From: Dioscorea cayenensis subsp. rotundata | Taxonomy: Eukaryota; Streptophyta; Magnoliopsida; Dioscoreales; Dioscoreaceae | Direction: 5' to 3' | Assembly: GCF_009730915.1 (NCBI RefSeq) | Contig: NC_052482.1 | Coordinates: forward strand, 19,622,345-19,686,344 | Length of the DNA: 64,000 nt | Shown here: positions 12,001 to 22,500 of the stretch, in pieces | Layout of the letters: each line of letters starts with the position of its first letter | Numbering within the stretch: the stretch's first letter is position 1 | Notes under the pieces: generated by a model | Database searches by the model: none | What the model was told of the DNA's origin: nothing | What the model saw: the letters and a program-made list of their open reading frames with translations, nothing else | Position numbers and translations under genes: made by a program

Positions 12001-15000
12001 ACATTCAAGCCAAACAAATCTAATATTGTAATAAGTTGCGTATAAACCTCAAGGGGGGAAATGGGAGCCACCCAGCCACATAAGTGAGCCCCCACAATCT
12101 GTATAGACGCAACAGGGGATCAAACAATGGAAATTGTCATAAAAAAAATTGAATAGATTATAGCAAGCAGTGGAACGTCAGACCATACCCGAAGCTTCTG
12201 ACCAACAAACAGCTTTCCATGAATAAGTTGCTTCACTAGTGAAGTATCTAATTGAGCATCCAATGCATACCTGCAAACTACCAAGAGTTCTAATAACTTC
12301 AAGAGCCAAGCATATGAGTATCATAGAACAGTAAGCATTTACTCACCAACCATCACTGAGTTCGATTTTTGCCGCATGATAGGATTCTGGTGCATCTGAA
12401 CTACCAAGCTTTAGAATATCATGCGGTTCAGCTATCTCATCCATCTTACAATTATGTGAGTCAGAATAAGACTGGATAGATGAAATGCACAGAACAACCT
12501 CAGAAGCAGCAGATGCATCGCCATCTAGAATCTTCTTAATAGCAGATCTATGGCCGTAGTTGACTTCTCTCTCATATCTGGCATGCAAAAAGGTGTTCTC
12601 ATCATTTTGCATATCCTATCGCATGTGGCAAAACAAAACGGCAGAACCTTCTTTAAAAACTCAAAATTGCAAATCATTTAACCTGTATTTCAATTCGTCC
12701 AAAACATTGGAAACTGTAAGGTACTTGCCGTTAGCTTGAGCTGGATAGCATCTCTCAAGGCTCGCAAGTTTCCAAACTATCCACTTGTAATGATTTGCAA
12801 CCCATCTAAAAAGGTTAAATATGCGAGGAAATCAATGTTCAACAACCAGCTAAACAATCTGATTTAAATAAGTAACAAAGAATTGCAAAACTAAATGCAA
12901 AATCTACCACCTACTAAGATTATAAGAACATGGTAATTCAAGCCGTATATTTATAAGCCCAAAAATTGCAGCTCTACCAACCTCAAGTCAAATGAACTCT
13001 AAACCACGGGCTAAAAGATAAAAACAATGAGCCATTATTTGACCCTCCAATTTATGAAAGAAAATCTTTAGGACACCAGCAAACAAATTGGAATTAAGGT
13101 TTGGTTCCAAGATCTCTAATGGTAAGAGAATCATAATAGTTACAGCTTCAAAAATTATCATTGATTTTTTTGGGCAAATTGTTAAATTTTCTACACAAAA
13201 TGTTAGTAATACATCTTTCAAAGAAGATGGAATGGGATAACAAAAATTACTCTTTAGTTAGACGTGATGATGAAGCACCAGACTGCAGCAACATGGCATG
13301 AAATTCTCTTGGCCCAATCTCACCAAGACTAAATGCATCATGAAATCGATATTTCTCTGCTGTATCTGCACTAATGTGCTTTACTTCATCAGGCAAATGT
13401 CCAGTCTGAAGTAGATATTGTGATGATTAGGAATGTTAGCAAGTAGACAAACGAAATTGTAATACAGTATGCAGGAATAGCATCATTTACCAAATTGGTA
13501 TGAAAAGGGGGCCTGCCAAAAAAATCTTTAATAGTCTTTCGTTTAAATTGAACTGGATAACGAGTCGAAATTCCTTTTCTGCAAGAACAATCTTTTGATG
13601 GCAATCGCACAGATGGACCTATGAAAGAAGGTCCATTAATATGGTCTTGAAACATAACTAGCATATAAGGACTTGCTATTCGAAGTACTTTTCCACTATT
13701 TACCAGAAGCATGGGCTGAGGAATTGCACTTCAAAGGAGTAGTGAAACTGAAGTAGAACCATCAAGATGCAATTAAGTTAGCATAATAACATACATGTAT
13801 GAAGATGAATTTACATAATATATGAGTTTGTTGTCAAACCTAGAATTACGTGGCCTTTTAAATGGGGAGATAGAGCTTCTTCTTCGAAGTCTCTTCCTTT
13901 CACTTGTCCGGCAATTTCTACTAGTATGTTCTGTTCCAGTGGTATTTGAAATATCAGCCAGTGACTCACCATTGGTTCTGGAAGCTGTAATAGTTCCAAA
14001 AGCATCATCCAAAATGGAACTTCTCCTGATGCTTATACTTTCAAGCTTTCGTAGAGGAGGCCCATCAATGCTTTTGGTTTCAAGCATCTTGGTGACATGC
14101 TCACAGGCATGTACTCCATCAAATGCAACAACCCCGGGTTTATGACTGGAGAAAGGTTGCACACCAGGAGACATCCTTCTATTGGTTTTGCAAATTTCAG
14201 CATTTGGAAAAAAAGATGCAAAAGTTAAGTTCTCTTTATTCCAAGAAATGTTATCAAAGGCTTTGTCATCTTTGAGAAATGTGTTCAATGGTTTATTTCC
14301 TTCCATATCATCCTGTAAACCCCCAAAATTCGCATCACCAAGAAGACTTTTTGCGCGTTGTAATGCATCAGTAGAAACCGAAATATATCTTCCACCTGCA
14401 GTGTGGAACTTTATTGTTGGCTTGGCAGAATCAGATTTTTTGCATACTTCAGGGCCTAGAGGGATTTCAAGCACATCAGAGTTTATATGGTTAATATGTA
14501 TAAAAACTTACTGGGGTCTAATGAACTTGTTTTACCATTATTGGCATTAGCTCTGAGATTTTCATCAACCAGGACTTCAGGATCTACATTTTCAGATTTA
14601 GGCTCCCCAGAATTGAAGCTAATCATGTCACTCGCAAAACCATAGGAGGATGCATGATTTTCCTCAACACCTAACAAAGTAGCAGCTCTGAGCAGACCAA
14701 CGGAAGATATATTGACTGTCTTTCCAGAACCTGTCTGAAATAGAGAATTGGAGAAGCTGCAGCTATCATTTATCCTGTTCTCAAGACCTAAATCTGCAGA
14801 GTGATTTACAGAGGCTAGTAGTTATTGACAATCAAACAGATTAAATATGGATTGATCATAGAGAAAAGAAAACACCATGCCTAAGACTGTTATGTAGAAT
14901 TTATACCAGTAAGTGAATCACCTGTCTCAAAACTTCCCACGTTCTTAAGTACAGACATTGCCTTCTTAATTGATGATTGCTTTAATAGAATTGACTTTCC

Positions 15001-16961
15001 CAATCCATTTTGGAAGATAGGTGCAGAATTGTTGTTGTAACCACACTCTGAGGGCTTGAGAATTTCATCTATTATAAGACAACCAGAGAAAGAAAGAATA
15101 GAATAAAACACTAGTAGCGCCCTCAATTGAAGAAAAAATAATGGAAGTCACCTCATGTGAAGCATGAACCAATGGAAAGAAAGTTTATATAAACATAGAG
15201 CAAGTCAGATTTGTACTCCAAAAATGAAACCCCGCCACTAAAGCAAATCAAAATGTGCTCCAATTTAAATCCACAATTTCAGGGAACAATAGAAAACATG
15301 AATATTTTCAAGTAAAGCATGCATCATACAAATGAAAGGAATTGTGATAATTTAGGACAGCAAGCAGGCAAAGTCCAAATTGATATCTGTATACAAATCA
15401 AGCAAACAAGCAAGTGCACACTAAAGTTTAATGTTGTAGGCAGCATGCAAAACAATAAATATAAGAAATAACACTATGATGCCAAAAAACTAATTATATA
15501 GCAATCAGATATTAAAGGCAATAGATTTGAAGAAATTTAGATAAATACGGATCAATCATAATGGTTCAAGCATGGTATTCAAGTGAGAGTAATTTACCTA
15601 TGTCCAAATTCTCGCCTTCAAGAACTGCAGCTGCCTTTCTAATGGAAGATTGTCTCACTGTAACTGACTTCCCCAATCCAGTGCGGAACATTGGAAAACC
15701 CGCATCACAAACATCAGAATTTTGAACCATTGGAGCTCCTGGTCAATCCACAAAATCAATATACAAAGCAATAAAAATATTATCAACTTTCATCGAAGTA
15801 GAAAAGAAGTGATCCAGTTTCATCACTAAAAAATAACTTCTTTTTGAAATCTCTGTTTCTTGCCAAAATCAACAGAATAAGACAATAAATCACTAATAGC
15901 CTCCTCATTTAAGAAAACAAAGATCAAAGGAATACTACCCTCATGAACAACATGACCTGATAGAGATATAAACAGAGAGCAGGTAAGATTTGCACTCGGA
16001 AAATGAATTATTCACAACTAAAAGCAAATCAGGTAGTGCCTACTTTGCATCCATAATTTAAGGTGAACAAAAGCAAACACAAACGTTTTCACATGAAGCA
16101 TGCATCATACAAATGACAGGAATTGAACTAATTTAGGACCAGTTAGGAAGGATTCAAATTCCAGCGCAATTTCTTTACAGAAATCAAGTCAACGAGAAGG
16201 TGAACACTAAAGATACGATGTTCAAGGCAGCATACACATTAGATATTACTGACAATAGATGTGAAGATTTGCCCAAGTCCAAATTTTTACCTTCAAGAAC
16301 CACAGCAGCTTTTCTGATAGAAGATTGTCTCACTGTAACTGACTTTCCCGATCCAGTGCAGAACTTCGGAAACCCCCCATCACAAACACTAGAATTTTGA
16401 TCCATTAGAGCACCTGAAAAAAAAAATCCACAGAATCAATACGCAAATCAAGAAATGTATTATCAAGCCTCATTAAATATCCCACATTCTTTTCATCAAA
16501 GGGATGAAGAAAAAAAAAATCCAGCTTTATTACTAAAAGGAAACCTCTATCTGGAATCCCTGTTTCTCCAAGAACCGACTCTGCCTTCCTGATTGAGCTC
16601 TGCCTCACCGAAACGGATTTCCCCGAAGCCGTACGGAATATCGGAGCGCCATTAGCGCAACCTCCACCACCTCCTTCCCGAAGCTCCGCGGAAACTGGAA
16701 GCAACCACAAAGATAATAAAGATCGACGCCATTAACCAGATCCCGAGGGATAGAGCATGAGACAATAAGGTGTGCATACCTTTGAGGAACAGATCCGCCA
16801 TTGATGGGAGATGAGAGCTCGGCTGACCTTCTGGGCAGGAAAGCTAGGGCTACACGCGAGTCTTCATAACGAGATTCGGTGCTAGCACCAGCGACTGCCC
16901 ACTGGAAATGGCCACCGGCGTCAGGGAGCATCTGCCACGCCGGTGGAGGGGTTGCCGGCAT
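9099..16961 (-). CDS. BRCA2: BRCA2 homologous-recombination mediator, six BRC repeats
   Basis: BRCA2 loads RAD51/DMC1 onto RPA-coated single-stranded DNA during repair and meiosis. I trace 24 exons, all in frame (1243 aa): 16961-16889, 16830-16780, 16694-16545, 16413-16291, 15738-15598, 15068-14922, 14793-14512, 14455-13840, 13728-13491, 13405-13251, 12805-12683, 12577-12347, 12270-12189, 12098-12048, 11958-11883, 11772-11661, 11591-11520, 10959-10776, 10695-10513, 10287-10145, 10078-10016, 9902-9686, 9454-9287, 9149-9099. BRC repeats start near residues 61 (FRTASGK), 109 (FCTGSGK), 150 (FRTGLGK), 198 (FQNGLGK), 247 (FQTGSGK) and 339 (FHTAGGR). The helical/OB-fold DNA-binding region begins near 590 (e.g. 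NGTYRAHWADHLGFC, EEGAKIFKILQTAAEPE, VTPFMRVRVVGL). Arabidopsis BRCA2 has four BRC repeats, so this copy is expanded. The intron after 10016 is GC-AG. The N terminus is the least certain part. The exon ending at 13840 could join the next one differently. Confidence 0.92.
15150..16545 (-). repeat. Tandem duplication of a BRC exon with its introns
   Basis: Two diverged direct copies lie at about 15150-15850 and 15900-16545. The BRC2 and BRC3 exons (16413-16291, 15738-15598) share the segment TVRQSSIRKAA and flanking codons. Their downstream introns also match, for example AGCATGCATCATACAAATGA near 15338 and near 16096, and the upstream introns match near 15775-15835 and 16455-16540. Exon and intron therefore moved together. 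Confidence 0.8.
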
Positions 16962-17019
16962 CCTCTCTAGGGTTTCCGAAGAGAGGATGCGGTGGAGGAA
17001 ACGATGCCGAGAAGAAAAG

Positions 17020-17027
17020 GCGGGAAA
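17020..17027 (-). promoter_or_regulatory. E2F site upstream of BRCA2
   Basis: The minus strand reads TTTCCCGC, a perfect match to the plant E2F consensus TTTSSCGC, 59-66 bp upstream of the chosen BRCA2 start codon. E2F sites fit the known S-phase expression of recombination genes. The site would fall inside the coding region if the upstream in-frame ATG at 17051 were used, which argues against that start. Confidence 0.55.
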
Positions 17028-17129
17028 GGTTGAAACTTTTTGAAAACTCAAGCGCGATATTTAAGCACACGGATAAAGTTCGGAATTGCTGTGATGCCTT
17101 TGATGACGTGGCAGGTTCTTATTCGTCTG

Positions 17130-17705
17130 CTTATTGAATTTTATAATAATGTTATATTACGTTGTTAATTACTCCTCTGCTCATTTTTATTTGATTAAAA
17201 AAATTAATTAAAAATACTTGTTAATTTAAATTTTATAATAAATTATATTAACTTTTCAAAATTATTTTTTTTATAAAAAAACTATGAGATTTTTAAATAG
17301 ATAATTAAAAGAGAAATGCGTCAACTTTTTAGGCCGAAATCGCAAATCGAATGATGTAGTTGCCTATGTGCCATACATGTCATTTATTTTCTCTCTCCTC
17401 TAGAATAAACCTAATTTAAAAAAAATTCCAAATTTCTTCCCTTCTCGAACAAAAGCAATCCTCTCAAACGACTCTACTTCGAAGCCTTTTCTTCTGCAAA
17501 ACATTTCCGAAAGTCACTCCTCATCTCTTTAGTGGTATCTCTTTTACGAAGCATCTCTCTGAAGCCGCTCATTAAGCCCCATCAGTATCTATAAAGCATC
17601 AACCACTCGATTATAGTTTCTCAAAATAAGTTGTATTCATCCTTTGCCTAGTGATTTCATCACATACATGATTTTATAACCTGTATAACATTAGCACAAT
17701 CTTTA

Positions 17706-17736
<31 letters not shown>

Positions 17737-18330
17737 TTGTAAGATAAGGTTATGTGAATCAAAATTGGCCCAATGGAATCAAAGCAAAAGAGCTTGAGTT
17801 TCACCTTCAAGAGGGAAAGATGACTTGATTCCAAAGTAATCTGCCAACACACGAGTTTTATCATTTGTGATGATAATGAACCCATCACCACCTGCATTAG
17901 AACTTGTGAATCAAAAAGCATAGTAAAAAAAATGAAAGTCATTTAAAATATGATTTAATAATATATGTAGTTGAATATGATTTATTAAAATTTATAATAA
18001 AAATATATTAAATATAAAAAAATAAATATGAAAAAAATAATATTTAATACTTCACAATTTTTTCACAATTTTTTTAAATAGATAAAATAATAAATCTAAA
18101 GAAATGATCTAAAATTGGACAATAAAAAAAATCCTACCTCAATAATACATATTTAATGATTAAAATTACACCTACCTTAAATTAATTTTAACATACTTTA
18201 AAAAAATTAACCAATAAATTTAACTATATCATTAACTAAAATTCCAATATAGATATATATATATATTGGGCTGGCTGGCCCATAGATCATCCTAATCTAT
18301 AAGAGCCCAAATCTAAAACCTGCTTTCATT
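17130..18330. other. AT-rich spacer between BRCA2 and U2
   Basis: It contains an end resembling a Stowaway-type MITE near 17172 (TACTCCTCTGCTC), an (AAAT)n run near 17708-17738 and a long AT-rich tract at 17940-18240. No coding region is supported. A CT-rich part at 17380-17600 is unassigned. Confidence 0.45.
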
Positions 18331-18333
18331 TTA

Positions 18334-18344
18334 GTCCCACATCG
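18334..18344 (+). promoter_or_regulatory. Plant snRNA upstream sequence element (USE)
   Basis: GTCCCACATCG matches the plant USE consensus RTCCCACATCG exactly. It lies about 70 bp before the U2 start, as usual for plant snRNA genes. Confidence 0.9.
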
Positions 18345-18377
18345 GTTCCTGATGACAAACAATGAGAGGATGACCAC

Positions 18378-18384
18378 TTTAAAA
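18378..18384 (+). promoter_or_regulatory. TATA-like box of U2 gene
   Basis: TTTAAAA lies about 33 bp after the USE and 30 bp before the transcript start. The longer USE-TATA spacing is the Pol II arrangement; Pol III snRNA genes have it about 10 bp shorter. Confidence 0.75.
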
Positions 18385-18411
18385 GCATGGGCTTGAATTC
18401 AAATAAACGTC

Positions 18412-18608
18412 ATACCTTTCTCGGCCTTTTGGCTAAGATCAAGTGTAGTATCTGTTCTTATCAGTTTAATATCTGATACGTGGGCCATCGGCCCACAATG
18501 ATATTAAATTAATTTCTTGATTGGGGTGGGCCCACTCACACTAGCTTGCTAGTGGGGCCCATACGCGTCGCCTTTGTGTTGCACTACTGCATGGGCCTGG
18601 CGCACCCC
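18412..18608 (+). ncRNA. U2: U2 spliceosomal snRNA
   Basis: The first 60 nt are the near-invariant U2 5' domain: ATACCTTTCTCGGCCTTTTG, the branch-point-recognition GTGTAGTATCTG, then stem-loop II with TGGGCCATCGGCCCA. Downstream are an Sm-like site (AATTTCTTG near 18511), a stem-loop around CACACTAGCTTGCTAGTG, and a terminal TTGCACTACTGCATG hairpin. The length of about 197 nt is normal for plant U2. The exact 3' end is estimated. The Sm site carries a C within the U-run, which is slightly atypical. With an intact USE and TATA box, this looks like a working copy. Confidence 0.93.
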
Positions 18609-19594
18609 CTGCCAAATCAAAATAAAATGTTTGTATTTGTATTTTTTTGGTGTTCATATGTAGTTTATGGTTTTACTTGGATGATAAAAAATATAATGAA
18701 AGTTTTGTCTTTTTTTAGCTTTATCAAATAAAGGTTTAATTTGAACAGTTTTGGTGGTTTTTTTTTAAAAACAGTTCTTAATATGCATATTTGATTTTAA
18801 GAACTGTTGGGTAAGATGGAAAGAAAATTATATTTTTTTAAAAAAATTGATATATTTAACTGATCTTTTTAAGAGCATTCAAGAAAATTTAATTGCTTAC
18901 TAAAATTTCTTATTTTAGTAAAACTAATTTTAGATTTTAACAAGCATTACATTTTAATGAAATTAATTTTAGGCTCCAAACATTACAGTAACTTTTCTTT
19001 TCATAACATTAATTAAATAAATTAAGTGGTTTATCTATCTTATTCATAGAAAAAACAGATGGACTTTTAGAGGAATTTTTATTAAAATAAACTCAATAAA
19101 TAAGAAGATAAAAACAAATGACATTTGGACATAGGTAAATATGATTTGCAGTTCATCACTCATCAGTACTGTTATGAGGAGCATTAAAAATGTTATACTA
19201 AAAACGAAATAAAATTAAATTATGGGGGATTTTACAAAAGTTAAGAGACTGGCAAACAATTTGCTTATTTTTCAAGGTCTGGCAAGTAAAATTCCACTTA
19301 GAAAAACACCAAAAGGCTTGATTCTCCTGTGACAAATGACAATGAACAGCAGCACTACAAGAACAACAAGCTTTCATAATCAAACTAGGGCATTAAGACA
19401 CCCAATTTCCAACCATTCCATCCATTGGAAAACACTGTCGCTGGAAAGCAGCACATAGACACTGAAATGTACTGCTTGATCCAACAAAGCTTACCCAAAA
19501 ATACCCAAAATAATTAAAAAAAAAAACAGACGAAATTTTTACATGTTTTGAAAGAGAAGCAATGATAAGAACTACTGCTTGATCCAACAAAGCT
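18609..19594. other. AT-rich spacer between U2 and CLSY
   Basis: No gene is seen. A direct repeat containing CTTGATCCAACAAAGCTT occurs at about 19475-19492 and 19578-19595, the second copy abutting the CLSY stop codon. The region 19200-19594 is probably CLSY 3' UTR. Confidence 0.45.
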
Positions 19595-22500
19595 TCAATC
19601 ATGCTTCATTACCATTTGGAAAGTTTTTTTCTTGTCCTCCTCCACAAGCTCCCTCAGCACCTCATCTTCAATGTCTTCAACTTCCCTGGTAGAAGGATAC
19701 CTGATGTATTGGCCTATAAACACCATCTTGGACAACCAAGCCTTCCAAGCATTGGTGTCATATTTATCTTCCTCCCAAGTGCCAGATGCCAATAGACGAT
19801 AAACATACACCACTCTCTCTTGACCCGGGCGAAATGCTCTGGCTATTGCTTGTCTTGTCTTTGAGTGATTCCATTCAGAGTCCACCAAAACCACTCTGGA
19901 TGCTGCTGTAAGACTAATGCCTTCGGCGCAAGCATTGGTTGATGCGAGCAACACCCTTGAGTTCTCTTTGGCGCCACGGTTAAACTTATCCATGATTTTG
20001 GCACGCACAGACAATTCTTGATCACCCTGAAGAATCAAGATTTCCTCGCCCCTCTGCCATCCGAAAACAGATTCTAGAACTTCAGCAAACATGTTGATGG
20101 GAGAGATATTGTGACAGAAAACTAAAACTCTCTCCCCTCTGACGGTAGACTTGTGCACAAGGTCCACAACAAATTTCACCTTGGAACCACATCTGAAATT
20201 TCCCTTGCATTTCTCGACCTTCTCCAGTTCTTCATCGGTGAAAAAGTTACGGACGCAAGCAACTGTTTTTATTAGCCATGGGTGAATTGAGCCAACTGTG
20301 ATCAGCAATTCTAATTCCAGGGGACATCTTTTGTGTCTTATTGAATGATGCAATTTTGTCACTTTCACCAGAATTTCTCGTTGGATATCAGTTGATGTTA
20401 GAAGAAGAGTGTAGATTTGCAAACCAGGCAGTGTGTCTAAGCTTTCGCCTTCAAAGACATCCACAAACTCACCTGTAAGCTTATTCAGCAAATCAAAGCC
20501 TTCTTTCCTGACTTCCGCCGAATTCGATTCGATCTTTTGTCCAATTTTCTCAACAAAAAGTTTTCTAGATAATCTCTCCACTCGACTTGCTCGCTTTGTT
20601 CGCTTATGGCTTCTGCTGTTTATACGATTGAGTGTATCAGGGTCCAATTCAAATGAAAGATCACGAATAAATCGTGGTCTTCCCAAAGCAAGACTGTTGA
20701 AATACTCTTCAAAGTTATTCTGAAATAATGTTCCAGATAACAAAATCCTGAAATCAGTTTTCACTCTCATCAGATTTCTTCTTAGCTTTGAAGTAGTGCT
20801 TCTTGGGTTGTGACCTTCATCTAGAATCAGAATGCCTGGACTCTTTTGCAAAACATTTGCCATGAATCTTCTGTATTCCAGTTTTGACTCATTTTGCGTC
20901 AAGGTAAAGAAAGATGAGTAGCTCATCAGTAGAACACCAGGTTGTTCATGCCACAGCTTTAATTTTAGGAGACAATCCATAATATGCATAGTTTTTCTAC
21001 TAGGACGGCGGTTATCTTTGGAGAACCCTCCCAATTGGCAGTCTACTGTTCCCTTCTTGAACCTTTCAGCAGGGTGGATTTCATATAAAGGGACTGAAAC
21101 CCCCCATTTCTCAAACTCTTTGCACCAGGTATATGTCGCAATCTTCGGAGCAAGAACAAGAGGTCGGCATCGGGGATAGACTTTTAAGTGGCTGACAAGA
21201 AATGATATCACAAGCAGGGTTTTGCCTGACCCAGGAGAATGTGATATCACACAACCACCAGTTTTTGGTGGTGCACTATCCATCCCTGGGGGCTGGAAAC
21301 ATCCAGCTATGTTTCTCCAAATGAATTCAAAAGCTCTTTTTTGATGGGCGCGTAGCTCAGATTGATATTCAGGTATTAAATTCCACACATCGTCGCATCC
21401 TAATGATGTTGTCATGTCCATCAGATCATTTTTATAAGAATTTTCAAACTCATAGGATCCGATCCAGTCAAACTCTTCTTTGCCTCCTTTCTCCATGAAT
21501 GAAAAGGCCCTAGCATTTTGCACCTATAGGAGATTGGTAGAAAAATATATTAGATGAACAAAATATGGAACTATGACACTGAAGCTATCAGGATTCACTT
21601 TCTGTTTAGTAATTTGCACTTACAAATGGTGGCCAGACATCTCTTATTTCAGTGCATACATACTTGCACAGGTGACATATTAAACCAACTTCCTCGTCAA
21701 GTGTGTACTCATGCTGGCACTGTTGTTCCTCATCTTTATCAGAATTGTCCAAGCCAAAATCCTATCAATCAATATATTTTACAGTCAAAGCACCATAGTT
21801 GCAACTTAAGGACAAGCATAATAACATGTTGGCATGGCAAAATGAACTCATCATATATAATATGATGAAATTATACGTATTCCCATTTCTTATTGTCCTT
21901 CATGCAGATTCATTTACAACTGTCTTAAGGCTGCACAGTTGCACCAACTTGAAATAATTATGAGTCAATATTAGTTTGAGAGGGATGATCAGAGTGTGAG
22001 ATATGATATGATTGTTTACAGGAAATACCACAATGCATATTTCTTAATGACAAAAACAGATGTTGTAGTTCGGATTTGCATAATCAGAGTGCATCAAAAT
22101 GCTCTATCAAATATTATTAGCCTTCACTGGTATTATTGTTTCAGACTCGGAGCTTTACACTGTCAAGAAGACTCTAAATCTGGATGAAAAAAAGTACCCT
22201 TTTTTTATCAAAAAGGAAAAAATTCTATATTATCATAAGATTTAAAGTTCTGAACCACAGCAAGGATAACTTTCTACTTAAGTTTCTTTCTTTCTAGGAC
22301 TTTAACATAGAGACAGTTCAGCTGAATTCCCTTATCAGTCAAATTTCAATGGATACTTCAGGTTATAGTATAGGTCTTCACAGTTATTACCTATGGCAAG
22401 AACGAGGAAGTCCTCATCTCATAGATCTCATATCCCAGAGCAAATCAATTTATATCTTCCGTAAGGTTGTATGGTTGAACAATTGAGGGAACCATAGATA

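Noticed and set aside
13822-14550. Plus-strand frames antisense to the large BRCA2 exon
   Set aside because: Shadows of the BRCA2 coding exon; no family resemblance.
16605-17051. Long minus-strand frame starting MSFQKVSTF upstream of BRCA2
   Set aside because: Only its middle (WQMLPDAGGHFQW..) matches BRCA2. The extra N terminus covers the E2F site and lacks homology, so a start at 16961 is preferred.
17172-17330. Second complete Stowaway MITE
   Set aside because: Only a left-end-like motif is visible; no matching right terminus.
20433-20723. Plus-strand frame antisense to CLSY
   Set aside because: Shadow of the SNF2 exon; low-complexity Ser/Leu translation.
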